20,899 bases of DNA, from the NCBI GenBank assembly GCA_900155495.1, contig FTLJ01000143.1, forward strand, positions 1 to 20,899, in the 5' to 3' direction. The notes under the pieces were generated by a model, which was not told the DNA's origin, searched no databases, and saw only the letters and a list, made by a program, of their open reading frames with translations. The first letter of the stretch is position 1, and every line of letters starts with the position of its first letter. The position numbers were made by a program, and so were the translations under genes. This stretch comes from Porogramme epimiltina (taxonomy: Eukaryota; Basidiomycota; Agaricomycetes; Polyporales; Polyporaceae). Of this stretch, positions 9,576-18,853 are shown piece after piece.

Positions 9576-12294
9576 ATGGATACACCTGTCCTCGATGGCC
9601 TCCCTCGCGACTGGCCTCACGACATGGCCCCAGGTCGAGACCGCGACCCTCATATCCAGAAAGCAGCACCGTCTCCAACAGATGTAGACACGCGCGCTAC
9701 GGCCCCAGATATTGTGGAAAAAACGAAGCTTTTCAAGTCGGAGGCAGAACCAGAGCCCGAGCCTTCTGTCGCGCTGCAGCTTGACACGACACAATCTCTC
9801 TTGCCCGAGGGAGGACCACTTCAAACCGGTTCTGCTCAAGAGGGACTACCATCTCCCCCAAGGTCGTCTCGCGTACTGTCGAAGCTGGATGATCCTTCTT
9901 TGAGGGACCTTGGCTGGCACGATGGCGTTGCTACACCACCTGTCCTCGTTTCTGGAATCACCAACGCGCAGGTTTTCATGCTCATCCGTCGGTTCAACAA
10001 GGTGCGCCGCCTATTCAAGTGTCGTGATAGTCCCTGACACTGCACAATTAGCAAGTCCGGTCTGTCAGAGCTATCCCTTCTCTGTCATCTGGGGCTGGCA
10101 CCATGGATATGGAGACCGCAGACGATGAAGAGTTCTCCCCTGATAAGCTGAGCGAAATTTTGGAGCGGTCGTACATCACTGTGGTACGTAGCATTACATC
10201 TCCTTCTGCTACCCCTATCAAGCGGATGCCATTTGATCCAGGTCGTGGGCCTGGCGTCGTTCGTCAAGCATATAGCCCGTATCCGCTCTTGGAACGAGCC
10301 ACGAAGAACCGCAGTGTTCTGTATAGTGAGTGTATGCAGCAGTTGTGCCACCCCTCCGACGCTGACAGCTGTGTGAAGGCTTATTTCATCTCTTGGCACT
10401 GGTCTTTGCTTCCCGCCGCCCTCATCTCTACAACCGTTGTCATCATCCTCAGCCCGTCCGCACGCCTTGCGCTTTTCCCACCCGCGCCTGTTGCAGCAAT
10501 CAGCGGAACGTCTGGGAACTTCCAAGTTCCTCGTGCGGGAACGCTTGGCTCTGCCGACTCCCTGTCTGGAGCGCCTGAAAAGCACCAAGGAGAGGCCGTT
10601 GAACAGGAAGCAACCCACTTCATTGCTGCGATGGGCGCAATAGGCGCGGGGGTCGTCATGGGGGAGGGGGGCGTGTCAAGCCCGCGCAAGGATGGAGGGA
10701 GCCCAAAGAGAAGCGGAGACGCGGCCGGGGAAAGCGTGCACACGAGCAAAGACACGATGGAGGGCACTTTTCCGGACCCGAGTGACTTAACAATGCGTGC
10801 GAAGGCAGTGAAGGACGCTGCAGACGCAGGCGGAGTGCGCGACCCGGCCGCAGACGTTGCAAGGCGGAGCGTAGAGGGCGCGGTGTGGGAGAGAACGCGT
10901 CCCGCGATGCGTGTTTTGGGAGAGTTTGTGGATACATGGGAGAGGTTTGGAAAGTGCGTGTTTTCTGCTGCGTCTGATGTGCGATGTGTGATGCTGATAC
11001 GGCGCGGCTAGCGCGTTGGAACCTTCCCCTCCCTTTCCCCGATGGACAGGCCGACTACGGTTAACGGTGGTCCTTCTCCCAGCGCTCCTCGTGGCGCTGC
11101 TAGCTCCGGCCGCGACTGTTGTCCGCGCAGCGACATTCGTGTTTGGGGTACTGTTCTTCTCCAAGCCTGTCCTGTCACGCGTAATCTACAAGTTCACACA
11201 CCGTTTTCCGGGCTGGGAGAACATCCTTGAACTTCGGAAGCGAGTATGTCCTTTCACACGAATGGAACGTTGCTTACTCTTCCGTCAGGTCGCTGCTCAA
11301 GGGTATCCCCACAAACGCACAGCTCACGCTCGCTCTGCTGCGTCTCGGAGAGAAGAATAAAGCACCGCTCCCGCCGCCCCCGCTTACCCAATCGCGCGAA
11401 TCATCGGAAGCCGTAGCGCAGGCATGTCCAGCGGCTTCGCACCCGCCTGACGCTGCGGAGGCTCTGAAAGCCCATGACTTCGCGTTCGACGTAGAAGAGT
11501 ACCCCGTCGAAGGTGTACGGAGTGAAGGCGACAGCGGCCTTGCTGAAGACACGGACGGAACGTCTGTGGACGATTATTCGACGGACGGACACTCCACCTG
11601 CGCAGAGAGCGGGAGCGGGGAGGACGGTGGTTCTACGAAACACCGCAAGCGGCGCGGAGGCAAGCTCGTCGGGTTCATTCGCAAGACGACCCGCGCGGGT
11701 GTTGCAACGGTGCTCGGTGCGGACCGCGTCAAGGCTAAGGTCGGGAACGAGCGTGCGCGGCGTCGCCTCGGGGCCGTCGTGTCACCCGCAGAAGCCGAGG
11801 TGCTACACGACGGTGCGACGCGCGCCACGTATGAAAGTGCCCTAGAAGACGAGACGGAAGAAGCTGACACTGCTCCCGGTGCCGCGCGCGGTGAGGGGAA
11901 GGTGGACGCGCTGCGGCGCGAGGGCCCGACGAGCTTCTCGGCCCGTGTGCACGGGAAGAAGGGCCGGGTGCTGCTCGTCAGCGGCGCAGCGTCGCCGTGC
12001 CTTTCGTTTATCCCAGAGAGGCCTCTACGCGGAGCCTTTTCCCGTTCCCGCGAGCCTGCGGACGGGGCGATGTTCAGCGTGGGTGTTCGTGATATCGTCG
12101 CGCTCCGTAAGGTCGGAGGGTTCGGGTGGAAGGGGCGCCTCGTGGTGGGGTGGGCGACGGGGAGGGAGGTGCTGGACGGACTCGAGGTGGAAGATAGGTG
12201 GGGTTCGAGGTGGGTGTTCACGGCGGTCAGGGGGAGGGACGCGTTGTTCAATCGGCTGGTTGCGATCGGCGGGCAGCGATGGGAAGGCTTGTGA
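9576..12294 (+). CDS. DUF3292 family protein
   Basis: Six exons, 9576-10001, 10052-10183, 10242-10325, 10379-10953, 11012-11239 and 11289-12294, give about 816 aa. Motifs I associate with fungal DUF3292 (PF11696, unknown function) appear in order: SLRDLGW; ITNAQVFMLIRRFNKQVR (around exon 1/2); SFVKHIARIRSWNEPRRTAVFC (exon 3); a hydrophobic span at about 217-237; LFPPAPVAA; the signature SADSLSGAPEKHQGEA (273-286); WERFGNALEPSPPFP (around 400-415); a second hydrophobic region at 421-465; and FPGWENILELRKSLLKG...PTNAQLTLALLRLGE. The C-terminal third has an acidic linker, then a basic stretch and a compact beta-rich-looking domain ending FNRLVAIGGQRWEGL, possibly lipid- or protein-binding (guess). 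Exons 1-5 join by normal introns of 50, 58, 53 and 58 bp. The last junction needs a GC-AG intron to keep the SLLKGIPTNAQ block. A GT donor at 11244 with an acceptor at 11301 also stays in frame but drops SLLK. Confidence 0.85.
11240..11288 (+). other. Probable GC-AG intron in the DUF3292 gene
   Basis: Splicing AA|GCGAGT...CCGTCAG|GTCGCTG gives LELRKSLLKGIPTNAQ, the expected family sequence. Pairing the nearby GT donor (11244) with the same acceptor shifts the frame to an early stop. The alternative GT donor with AG at 11300-11301 keeps the frame but deletes four family residues. The GC donor lacks the usual preceding G, so this call is tentative. Confidence 0.5.
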
Positions 12295-14340
12295 ATTCGG
12301 GTTTCTTATGCGCATGTATTGTACAATTACTTCAGGTCGTATGTGTCACAGCACGCTCCAATATACTTGCGGGTAGAGTCTTCTGCAATTCGGATATATC
12401 CCAAACTAAGGATCGAGAGAGCCATCCGGCCTGCGGAGCGGTTAGCGCCCATGACATGACGTCATGCGTCCGGTAGCAGCCAAATGCGGAAGGGTGCGCC
12501 AGCGAAATCCCGACCTGTTCAGTCATCCCAAAAACTCGGCTTCATGTTGCTGCATCTATCCCAGGCCATATATCGATAACTTTTGTATCGATTTCTTGAT
12601 AGTACCCCCGTGTAGAGTCTGCATCTCGTAGATGAGTACGTGGTACCGGTGCTGCTTGAGAAATTTTCATTATTGGACTGGGAGAGCAGTGAGTCACACG
12701 AAGTTACTACAGTTTCGACTTAGTGATGATTGGCTAACCAGTCCCCATTGTGGTCTAACATTTCCCAGTAGGACTCACTGCGAAGATACATTGAAGAATG
12801 ATACGTCGTTGATTCGCGCGACATCCTCGGCAGCAAATTATCACGCCGACCCCACGAGGCTCGGCCCTCGGGATTAGCTCGAGCCTTTCGCATGGATGTG
12901 AATGACCGACGGGCCAGAAGGTGGGGCTTACGGTTAAACGGAAATTAGCCCACGTGGATGGCATGGTTAACCTTCCGGAACTTATTCGTGTGGACGCCGG
13001 GCGGTCGGGGGCGGTGACTGCGCCCGAATTTGACGCTTCCCCGAGCCCGCGAATAGGTGGTTGGTTTGTGGCCTATGCGGATATCATTGCCCTGCGAATG
13101 AGGGCCCCTGTGACGGAAATGGGCAGCTAAGCGGATGCGAGGTCCACCTGATCAGCTCAGTGGTGGTGGACGAATTGTGAGTTCGCCTGTATTTTCCGAT
13201 AGACGGGCCTGGGACGTCCGTTGACGGCTTCTTCTGGTTCCCTGCAGCGACATATTTCGCACGCTAGGAATTGTCAGCGACTAAAATTGCTGTACATATC
13301 AACGTATGTGCTATGATTCTTCGTCTTTCTTCTTACTTTGACATAACATCCGGTCAGGTGCGGCGGATACGAGGCAAGGTCAAGTCCAGGCCTCAACCTT
13401 GCATGCTCGCTCCAATCACAGGGCCCCTAGGCAACGGAGGAATCGATCGTCTCTCCTGTGAGTGCTCCGCGAGGTGGCACTGAGTTGCACGACGCTGCCG
13501 CCCCCAGAGCTTCTTCCGCTAACCCGCTAGGGTCCTCTCAGGTCTATGAGGGCCCTCGTCCGTGGGAGTGCATGTACCCCCAACACGTCGTACAGGTTAT
13601 GGTATACTTCCCGATCTTCATGATGTGCGCTTACGTCTTGACATGACACGTTTGTCCCTCTCCAACGGACGGTACTCACCTCCGCAGTTGTGAAGTCAGG
13701 ATAGGAGTGGATCTTGAAGCGCAACTACACAGATATCCCATGTCACTTGATTCCCATATGATATACTGGTTATACCACAGAACCGAACTGCGGATATGCA
13801 TAGCATTACCATGAAACCGAGTGTGACCGGGGATCCCCGACTACCTGAGCAATGCAGTGCGGCCGAGGGGGTCCGGGGGATATGGTACTGGGGGGTGGGT
13901 ATAGGCTCTCTAGTGGTGCCTACAGGCCCCCCAGGCCCCCCCTTCGTACTCGGTATGCCCTCATAGTAGTAGGGGGGGTGGGGTGTACCCTAGGCATGAT
14001 ATTCCGTTCTGAACATCTGGCCAGGGCGCCTATGCAGAGGCGAGGGCCACTATAGCATACCCTACCATCAGTGGCTGGTAGTCCCCGTCCCACACGGGCG
14101 CCTCCGTGCCCATATGCGGTGCCACGTCTGCCAACCACGTTCCCTAGACACCAGGAGCACCTACCACAGTGCCATACTGGGTGGTTGAAACCCTTTGAAA
14201 ATTTGTAGGGTATGAAGGGGGTATAGTAGCATTATGGGGATGCATTTAGCAAGCTGCATCTACAGGTGCATCGGGAATGGGTGTAGGGTCAGTAATAGCA
14301 GTCCACATGAGTGAGTTTACCAGCTTGGCCAGGGATGATC
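12295..14340. other. Gene-poor region, no supported gene
   Basis: About 2 kb between the DUF3292 stop and the 34-bp minisatellite. Open frames are short and lack domain features. The region holds a second TGACGTCA (12457-12464), a small hairpin (GCAAGGT 13374-13380 with ACCTTGC 13396-13402), an inverted GCAGTGAGTC pair (12686-12695 and 12773-12782), and a patch of long G and C runs at about 13866-13982. It marks the change from spliced, gene-dense DNA to repeat-rich DNA. Confidence 0.55.
12457..12464. promoter_or_regulatory. CRE/ATF-type palindrome TGACGTCA downstream of the DUF3292 gene
   Basis: A perfect CRE within the larger palindrome CATGACGTCATG, 163 bp after the DUF3292 stop. With the site at 9393 it brackets the gene. 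No downstream start is evident, so its role is unclear. Confidence 0.3.
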
Positions 14341-14476
14341 AAATGCATTGTCCAGCGAGTAATGCTGGGGGATGGAATGCATGGTCTAGCCAGCACGGCC
14401 GGCGTTCTGAATGCATGGCCTAGTCAGCGCGGCCGGCGATCTGAATGTGTTGTCTAGCTAGCGCGGCCGGAGGCCT
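14341..14476 (+). repeat. 34-bp minisatellite, four tandem copies
   Basis: Copies start at 14341, 14375, 14409 and 14443, exactly 34 bp apart. Copies 2-4 share GAATGCATGG, a TCTAG or CCTAG block, CAGC, and CGGCCGG. Copy 1 is more diverged (AAATGCATTGTCCAGC). The GAATGCATGG and CGGCCG pieces also occur in the 180-bp satellite just downstream, so the two repeats may share origin. Confidence 0.85.
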
Positions 14477-14764
14477 GGATGAAAGGGGTGCTATACAAAA
14501 AATCTTGCTTTAACCGCCTACTACTAGACCTATACCCTATATGATGTTTCTTTGTCTCTGGAAAAGGTTGGATTTTCACGCAGTCCATAAAGATTTTTCT
14601 ATACTCCGGGCCAGCATTCCCGAATGTACGACTATTCCAGGTCGGCCGGGCTGCATAAGGTACATATCATTGCACATCCCACATACGGTCGCATTCCAAC
14701 ATGGACTCCCCAATGCCATGTTTTACATACATTCAGTGCACCCTGAGAACATTCATTGACTGAG

Positions 14765-16760
14765 AGGCCTCTCCTACCGCCAATGGAAGTAACAATGGCG
14801 GCGGGCGCCTCCGGCCGGGAATGGCGTATACATGGCCATGGCAGCTCGGCCGCATCCCCCATCGGCAGAGAGACACATACCCCCATAGGGCCCCTTGAAC
14901 ATGTACCTCCGCGCCCATGGGCAACCCTCTGTAATAACAGGCACGACACTAGAAAACTTTTGTTCAACCCCACCGAAAAATACCGGCCATGGCGGGCATG
15001 TGGTCGCACATGAGTCCTGAGGGGGGAATCTTAGCCATATGCCGGCTGGTGCGCCCTTGCGGCAATGGTGTATGTCGGCAGGGGTACGATTCACGCAAAA
15101 TGTAAGCAGAGTGCAAAAATGCCGACCTCCCCGCCAAGACAAAATGGTGGGCGCTTTCTCCACTGGAGACGCTGAATTGCCGGCGCCTTGCAGCCCTGCC
15201 AGCAGGCGTAGCCATGCAAAGTATTCAGTGGTGTCATACCACGTCTCAGCACATCACTTCGTCAACCTGGATGATCTGTATAAGTAGTGGTGAGCGAAAT
15301 GCGAAATGCTAATACTAACGCGAAGGGCCATTTCTGCACTGCCTCGGCCGGGCCAGGGGAATGAGCGGGTATGGCAGCTCGGCCGAGCCCCACGACCCAA
15401 GGTAAGTGCGTCATTCACAGTTTCCGGTATTCTAAATTTCAAGAATTGTCATTGACCTTCAATGGAAAGTCGAAATGCGAAGTACCCATAGCGAAGCATT
15501 GAGCCATTTCTGCGCGTCGTCGGCCAGGCGTGGGGAATGCGTGGGCACCGCAGCTCGGCCGAGCCACCCTCCCAAGTAATCAGAGCCCTTATCCCGTTGT
15601 CTCCGTCGTTGGCCTCTATGGCCTACAAACTGTGCGGAAGCACCTTTGAGAGATATACGGGAGGTATTGACCAAAGTGGCGAAGAATATCAGGGGTGGCC
15701 CGGCCGGGACAGGGGGAATGCATGGGCGCGCCAGCTCGGCCGAACCCTGCCCCCCAAGTATTCAGTCGACTGACCTCTCTTTTCCGGTATTGTGCATTCC
15801 AGGCCGCCAAATAGACGTCCAACTGAAAAACGTAATGCGAAATACCCATAGTCACATAAACCCAAACGAACAGACCAGCCTTGGGGGGGCGAAGGGCCGC
15901 AGTGAGCCTGAAGGCCTGCCGCTGAAGAGCCGGACTGGCGCGGGCAACACTAGCTTTCAGTGACATATGAGAATGTGTCCAGTATATTGTGAGATATTTT
16001 TTGAGATCAGTTGTGAAACACACACATGCGATACCAACTTGTCATCCCCCCAAAATAAAACGGTGTTGCCCTCGGCCGCAGAACGCGTGTGCTTGGGTAA
16101 CGCAGCTCGGCCGAGCCCGCTACCCAAGAATTCCGGGGCCGCGTGTTGTGTCTCCGCTAATGGCTTTCCTAACATATGTGGTGAGCGGTTGAACCTTGGA
16201 GCGAAATGCGAAACGCCTATACTTCAGCGGAGAGCAATATCGCGGCGGCCTCGGCCGGGTTGGGGGAATGCGCGGTTAAGACAGCTCGGCCGAGGCCGTG
16301 ACCTTAAGCATTAAGTGCCCTTATGCACAGTCTCCGGTATTCTGTATTTTACACAGACTTGCGGATTTCAACTGCACAAGGGAAATGCGAAGTAAGCATA
16401 CCAAACATGTGAGCCATAGATGGGCAGTCTCGGCCGGGGCGGGTGGAATGCATGAAGGGTGCCGCTCGGCCGAGCCCCCGCCCCCCCAAGCATTCACTGC
16501 CCTCATACCGGTGTCCCCGCTGAGTACTTAACTTGCACAGGTACCGTTAAAAATCATCTTTAAACGAAATGCGGGGGGCATACACTACAGTGGAGAGCCA
16601 TGTATGAGCCTCGGTCGGAGAAGGAGAATGCCTGGGCTGAGCAGCCCGGCCGAGCCCCGCGACCCAAACAATAAGTGCGTCCATACAATGTCTCCCTTAT
16701 TATGCCATTTGTGCAACGTTAATAATACGCATGTGAGAAAACAATATGCGAACTACAGGA
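14765..16760 (+). repeat. About 180-bp head-to-tail satellite array with palindromic GCTCGGCCGAGC core
   Basis: Palindrome centres (CGGCCG) lie near 14849, 15382, 15558, 15739, 16110, 16289, 16469 and 16649. Spacings are 176-181 bp or near-multiples (533, 371). A degraded unit is recognisable near 15200 (AAGTATTCAGTG, GTCTC), another is likely near 15925, and the one expected near 15027 is not recognisable. The GAAATGCGAA-type block independently repeats near 15295, 15472, 15832, 16202, 16381, 16566 and 16744. Each unit reads GCGAAATGCGAA, CCATA, GGAGAGCCAT, CTCGGCCGGG, GGGGAATGC, GGG, CAGCTCGGCCGAGCCC, CCCAAG, ATTC, TCTCCGGTATTC. The monomers are diverged, so the array is old. No long frame runs through it. 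Period and divergence suggest a true satellite rather than a coding repeat. Confidence 0.85.
16092..16128. repeat. 37-bp near-perfect palindrome, best-preserved satellite core
   Basis: CTTGGGTAACGC is followed by AGCTCGGCCGAGC and then CCGCTACCCAAG. The arms pair CTTGGGTA with TACCCAAG around a perfect GCTCGGCCGAGC centre. The other monomers keep the same outer pairing in weaker form (GAATGC.TGGG with CCCAAGTATTC). Confidence 0.75.
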
Positions 16761-17014
16761 AACCCACTGGGTACAAATCGGTGCGCACCCGTGTCATCCG
16801 CGACAGCGAACACATTCCGAACAGATTATCCCGTAGCTCCGTTTGGCTGATGTAAGCAAAAAACATGGCTGACATGTCGCCCTGTCTGTGCCGAGGAACG
16901 GGGGCACTCCCCAGCTCCCGTGTTTGCAGCGCAGAAGGCCCACGTCGTGGCAAAGACATGGGCAGACACCCTCGTCATACTTGAAGTCATGAAGGTGGGC
17001 CTCGGCAATTGATA

Positions 17015-17022
17015 CCACGTGG
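17015..17022. promoter_or_regulatory. CCACGTGG (G-box/E-box), cassette copy 1
   Basis: A perfect palindrome containing CACGTG, the core of bHLH binding sites, lies 143 bp before the start. It is conserved in copy 2 at a similar distance, within the best-preserved upstream block. Confidence 0.4.
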
Positions 17023-17164
17023 CCTTGCGCCACTTTGGAACACTCCGGCTGGGGTGGCCGGCAAACTCGCGGGCATTATCAGTGAAGTCCAACTTTCCTC
17101 CAAGCACGCCCTCCATACTAAAGCGACGTCGCTCTTCCATATCCCTCGAACAACCTCTTCACCC

Positions 17165-17973
17165 ATGACCACACCGCCCTGGCTCCAAACCGTCTTCCCT
17201 TGGGGCACCATCCTCCCCCCCCCTGCCATCACATACCCAGAGGGATACGATCCGGCATGGCAAGATTACGGTTGGGGTATCCCTCCCCCGAAACCGTTCC
17301 CGCCCGTCACCACCCCTGGCCCCTACCCAAATCCAATGGATCCCCTCGGCCCGGGGATCTCTGGTCAAGATCGGTTCGAGATGAATATACCTGGAGACGA
17401 AGTGGAAGTGGTGGAGGGGGTCGTGGTATTCAGTAAATTGTCACCGGTGGAACCGGTACGTCCCTTCGTTCACTCCCCTTTCCGTCGCATGAAGCATTAT
17501 GCTGGAGGTCGGCGAAGGTACTCATGACGCTGCGCTACTACCAGGCCGTCCTCGAGAGAAACCTGGTTAACTGGCACCGAACGACTGTTCTCGCACAAGA
17601 GTGGTCTGACTTGCACCTAGTAGAACCGTGGGATATCTCCAAGATGCGGGCCAACCGGGAGGTGTACATGGAATGTGTGGCGGAGGGTAATGGGATTTCG
17701 AAGGAAATACGCCGCCAACGCAAGAAGCATGACGACGACTGGAACGACCTTCAGTCGTGCATTCGCCCCGTCAAACGCCTGCCACCATTGCACCTTGTCC
17801 ACACCCCTGCCGACAACGCACCGGAAGATGAGCGCAATCGTGTGTTGCAGATTCAGGACGCGATGGTTCGCCTGTCGGATTTCATGGAGCGCGTGGCAGA
17901 TGCGGTGGACATGGGCGACGGCGACATGGGCGACGGCGAGGGCATGATGAGTCACTGGGTCCAAAAGACGTGA
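17165..17973 (+). CDS. Orphan Pro/Trp-rich protein, paralogue A of a tandem pair
   Basis: Exons 17165-17455 and 17518-17973, with a 62-bp GTACGT...GAAG intron, give 248 aa. I do not recognise the family. Exon 1 encodes an acidic, Pro- and aromatic-rich part: a TYPEGYDPAW block, then PPPKPFPPVTTPGPYPNP, DPLGPGIS, PGDEVEVV and KLSPVEP. Exon 2 encodes a mostly helical part: LRYYQAVLERNLVNWH, TTVLAQEW, PWDISKMRANRE, WNDLQS, PPLHL and SDFMER, ending in a DMGDGDMGDGEG repeat. No signal peptide or membrane span is visible. The start is favoured because CACCCATG is conserved in both copies, while the homologous DNA upstream falls in different frames (154 versus 147 bp from a shared GATACC). The acceptor is the only nearby AG that joins the frames shared by the copies. 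Confidence 0.72.
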
Positions 17974-18319
17974 TGCTAGACTCCGTGTACGATGATTAGT
18001 GCTGTATAAACGCGCTGTTTCCACTATCATTACACCCTTACCCTACGGTCTTGACTGAAAGTTCCATGGGGTCGCAGCAATTCACATCGGGATGGTGGAA
18101 TGTGCGCTACTCGTCCACCAATCGGCGGCGAGCCTGCTTTTGAGACTGGGTAGTATCTGCTGAAACCCGGGCCGTTGAATGCGCGCGTCGCGATCCCGGG
18201 TCGGCCATCTGACTCGCCTGGGGGGGGAGGGGGGGCATATTTGCAACAGTAGTATCCCGGGATTCTCGTTCATAATATAGGAACGACCCAAGACTGTGTT
18301 GACAGCGATCGCACAAGCC

Positions 18320-18368
18320 TCTCGGCCGGAGAAAGCCACATGTGTGGACCTTCCAACCCGGCCGAGCC
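18320..18368 (+). repeat. Isolated satellite core between the two cassettes
   Basis: CTCTCGGCCGGAG is followed 30 bp later by CCCGGCCGAGCCCCCC. This is the same two-part arrangement as in the 180-bp satellite monomers, so the array once extended between the cassettes or was carried along with the duplication. Confidence 0.6.
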
Positions 18369-18710
18369 CCCCAGGGTGCTACTCATTCCTCGTTTCCTTG
18401 TCCAGCCCAAGGTTTATAAATGAACTTTGTACCATGTGCTACGACCAGTTCGCATATCCTGATACCATTTTCAAACGTAGGAGATGGGTGGGCCGCAAAT
18501 ACATTTCGGCACAGCATCATATGTGGTAATGTGGTATCCCGCCTTCGGGGACGTGAACGAAAAAACATGTGGCCCCGCCTCGCCCGAGTAACCAGGGCAC
18601 TCCCCGGCTCTACTTAGTGTGCGCAGCGCAGGAGTCCGACGTTGCGGCAAAGACATGCGCAATCACACTCATCACACTTGAAGTCATGAAGGCGGTCGTC
18701 GGTATTGATA

Positions 18711-18718
18711 CCACGTGG
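18711..18718. promoter_or_regulatory. CCACGTGG (G-box/E-box), cassette copy 2
   Basis: Same palindrome as at 17015-17022, 136 bp before the start at 18854. Conservation within an otherwise diverging flank suggests function. Confidence 0.4.
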
Positions 18719-18853
18719 CCTAGCGCCACTTCGGAACACTCCGGCTGGGGTGGCCGGCCAACTCGCGCGCCAAATCTCCAAAGTCTAACCTTTGCCCCTG
18801 CATACCCAAGCAACGTCGCTCTGCTGTACTCCTCTCACACAACCTCCTCACCC

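Larger units (their letters stand above)
16857..18311 (+). repeat. Duplicated gene cassette, copy 1
   Basis: This segment matches 18559-19961 along its length. Shared pieces are AAAAAACATG with GGCACTCCCC(A/G)GCTC, GCAGCGCAG, GGCAAAGACATG, CTTGAAGTCATGAAGG, TGATACCACGTGGCC, GGAACACTCCGGCTGGGG, the two-exon gene, and the far flank GACTCGCCT ... CCGGGATTC ... TTGAC(A/C). The offset between the gene starts is 1689 bp. Both coding and non-coding parts are alignable, so this is a segmental tandem duplication. Confidence 0.85.
17974..18853. other. Spacer between the paralogous genes
   Basis: Contains the 3' flank of copy 1, a satellite-like patch (GGGCCGTTGAATGCGCG and GGGTCGGCC at about 18168-18207), a G-run at about 18220-18237, a satellite core (18320-18368), a TATA-like TTTATAAATG at about 18413, and the upstream block of copy 2. 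No gene is supported. Confidence 0.5.

Noticed and set aside
11574..12251. A 225-codon minus-strand open frame over the last exon of the DUF3292 gene
   Set aside because: Composition is a typical shadow of GC-rich coding sequence (Ser/Thr/Pro/Arg-rich), and the plus strand carries the conserved protein.
12921..13130. Short plus-strand frame (69 codons) in the gene-poor region
   Set aside because: No domain, promoter or splice context. The length is expected by chance in GC-rich DNA.
13179..13246. Intron-like segment (GTGAGT ... TTCCCTGCAG)
   Set aside because: The splice signals look good, but joining the flanks in any frame gives only short products with early stops and no recognisable sequence.
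13852..14055. Gly/Arg/Pro-rich short frame
   Set aside because: It is produced by the G and C runs, with no coding character.
14765..16760. Satellite array as a CRISPR or a coding repeat
   Set aside because: Units are about 180 bp with gradual divergence and no short constant repeat with variable spacers. No frame stays open across units.
17524..17973. Exon 2 of paralogue A as a separate 149-aa gene starting at its internal ATG
   Set aside because: The matching codon in paralogue B is ATC, and conservation continues across the intron into exon 1.
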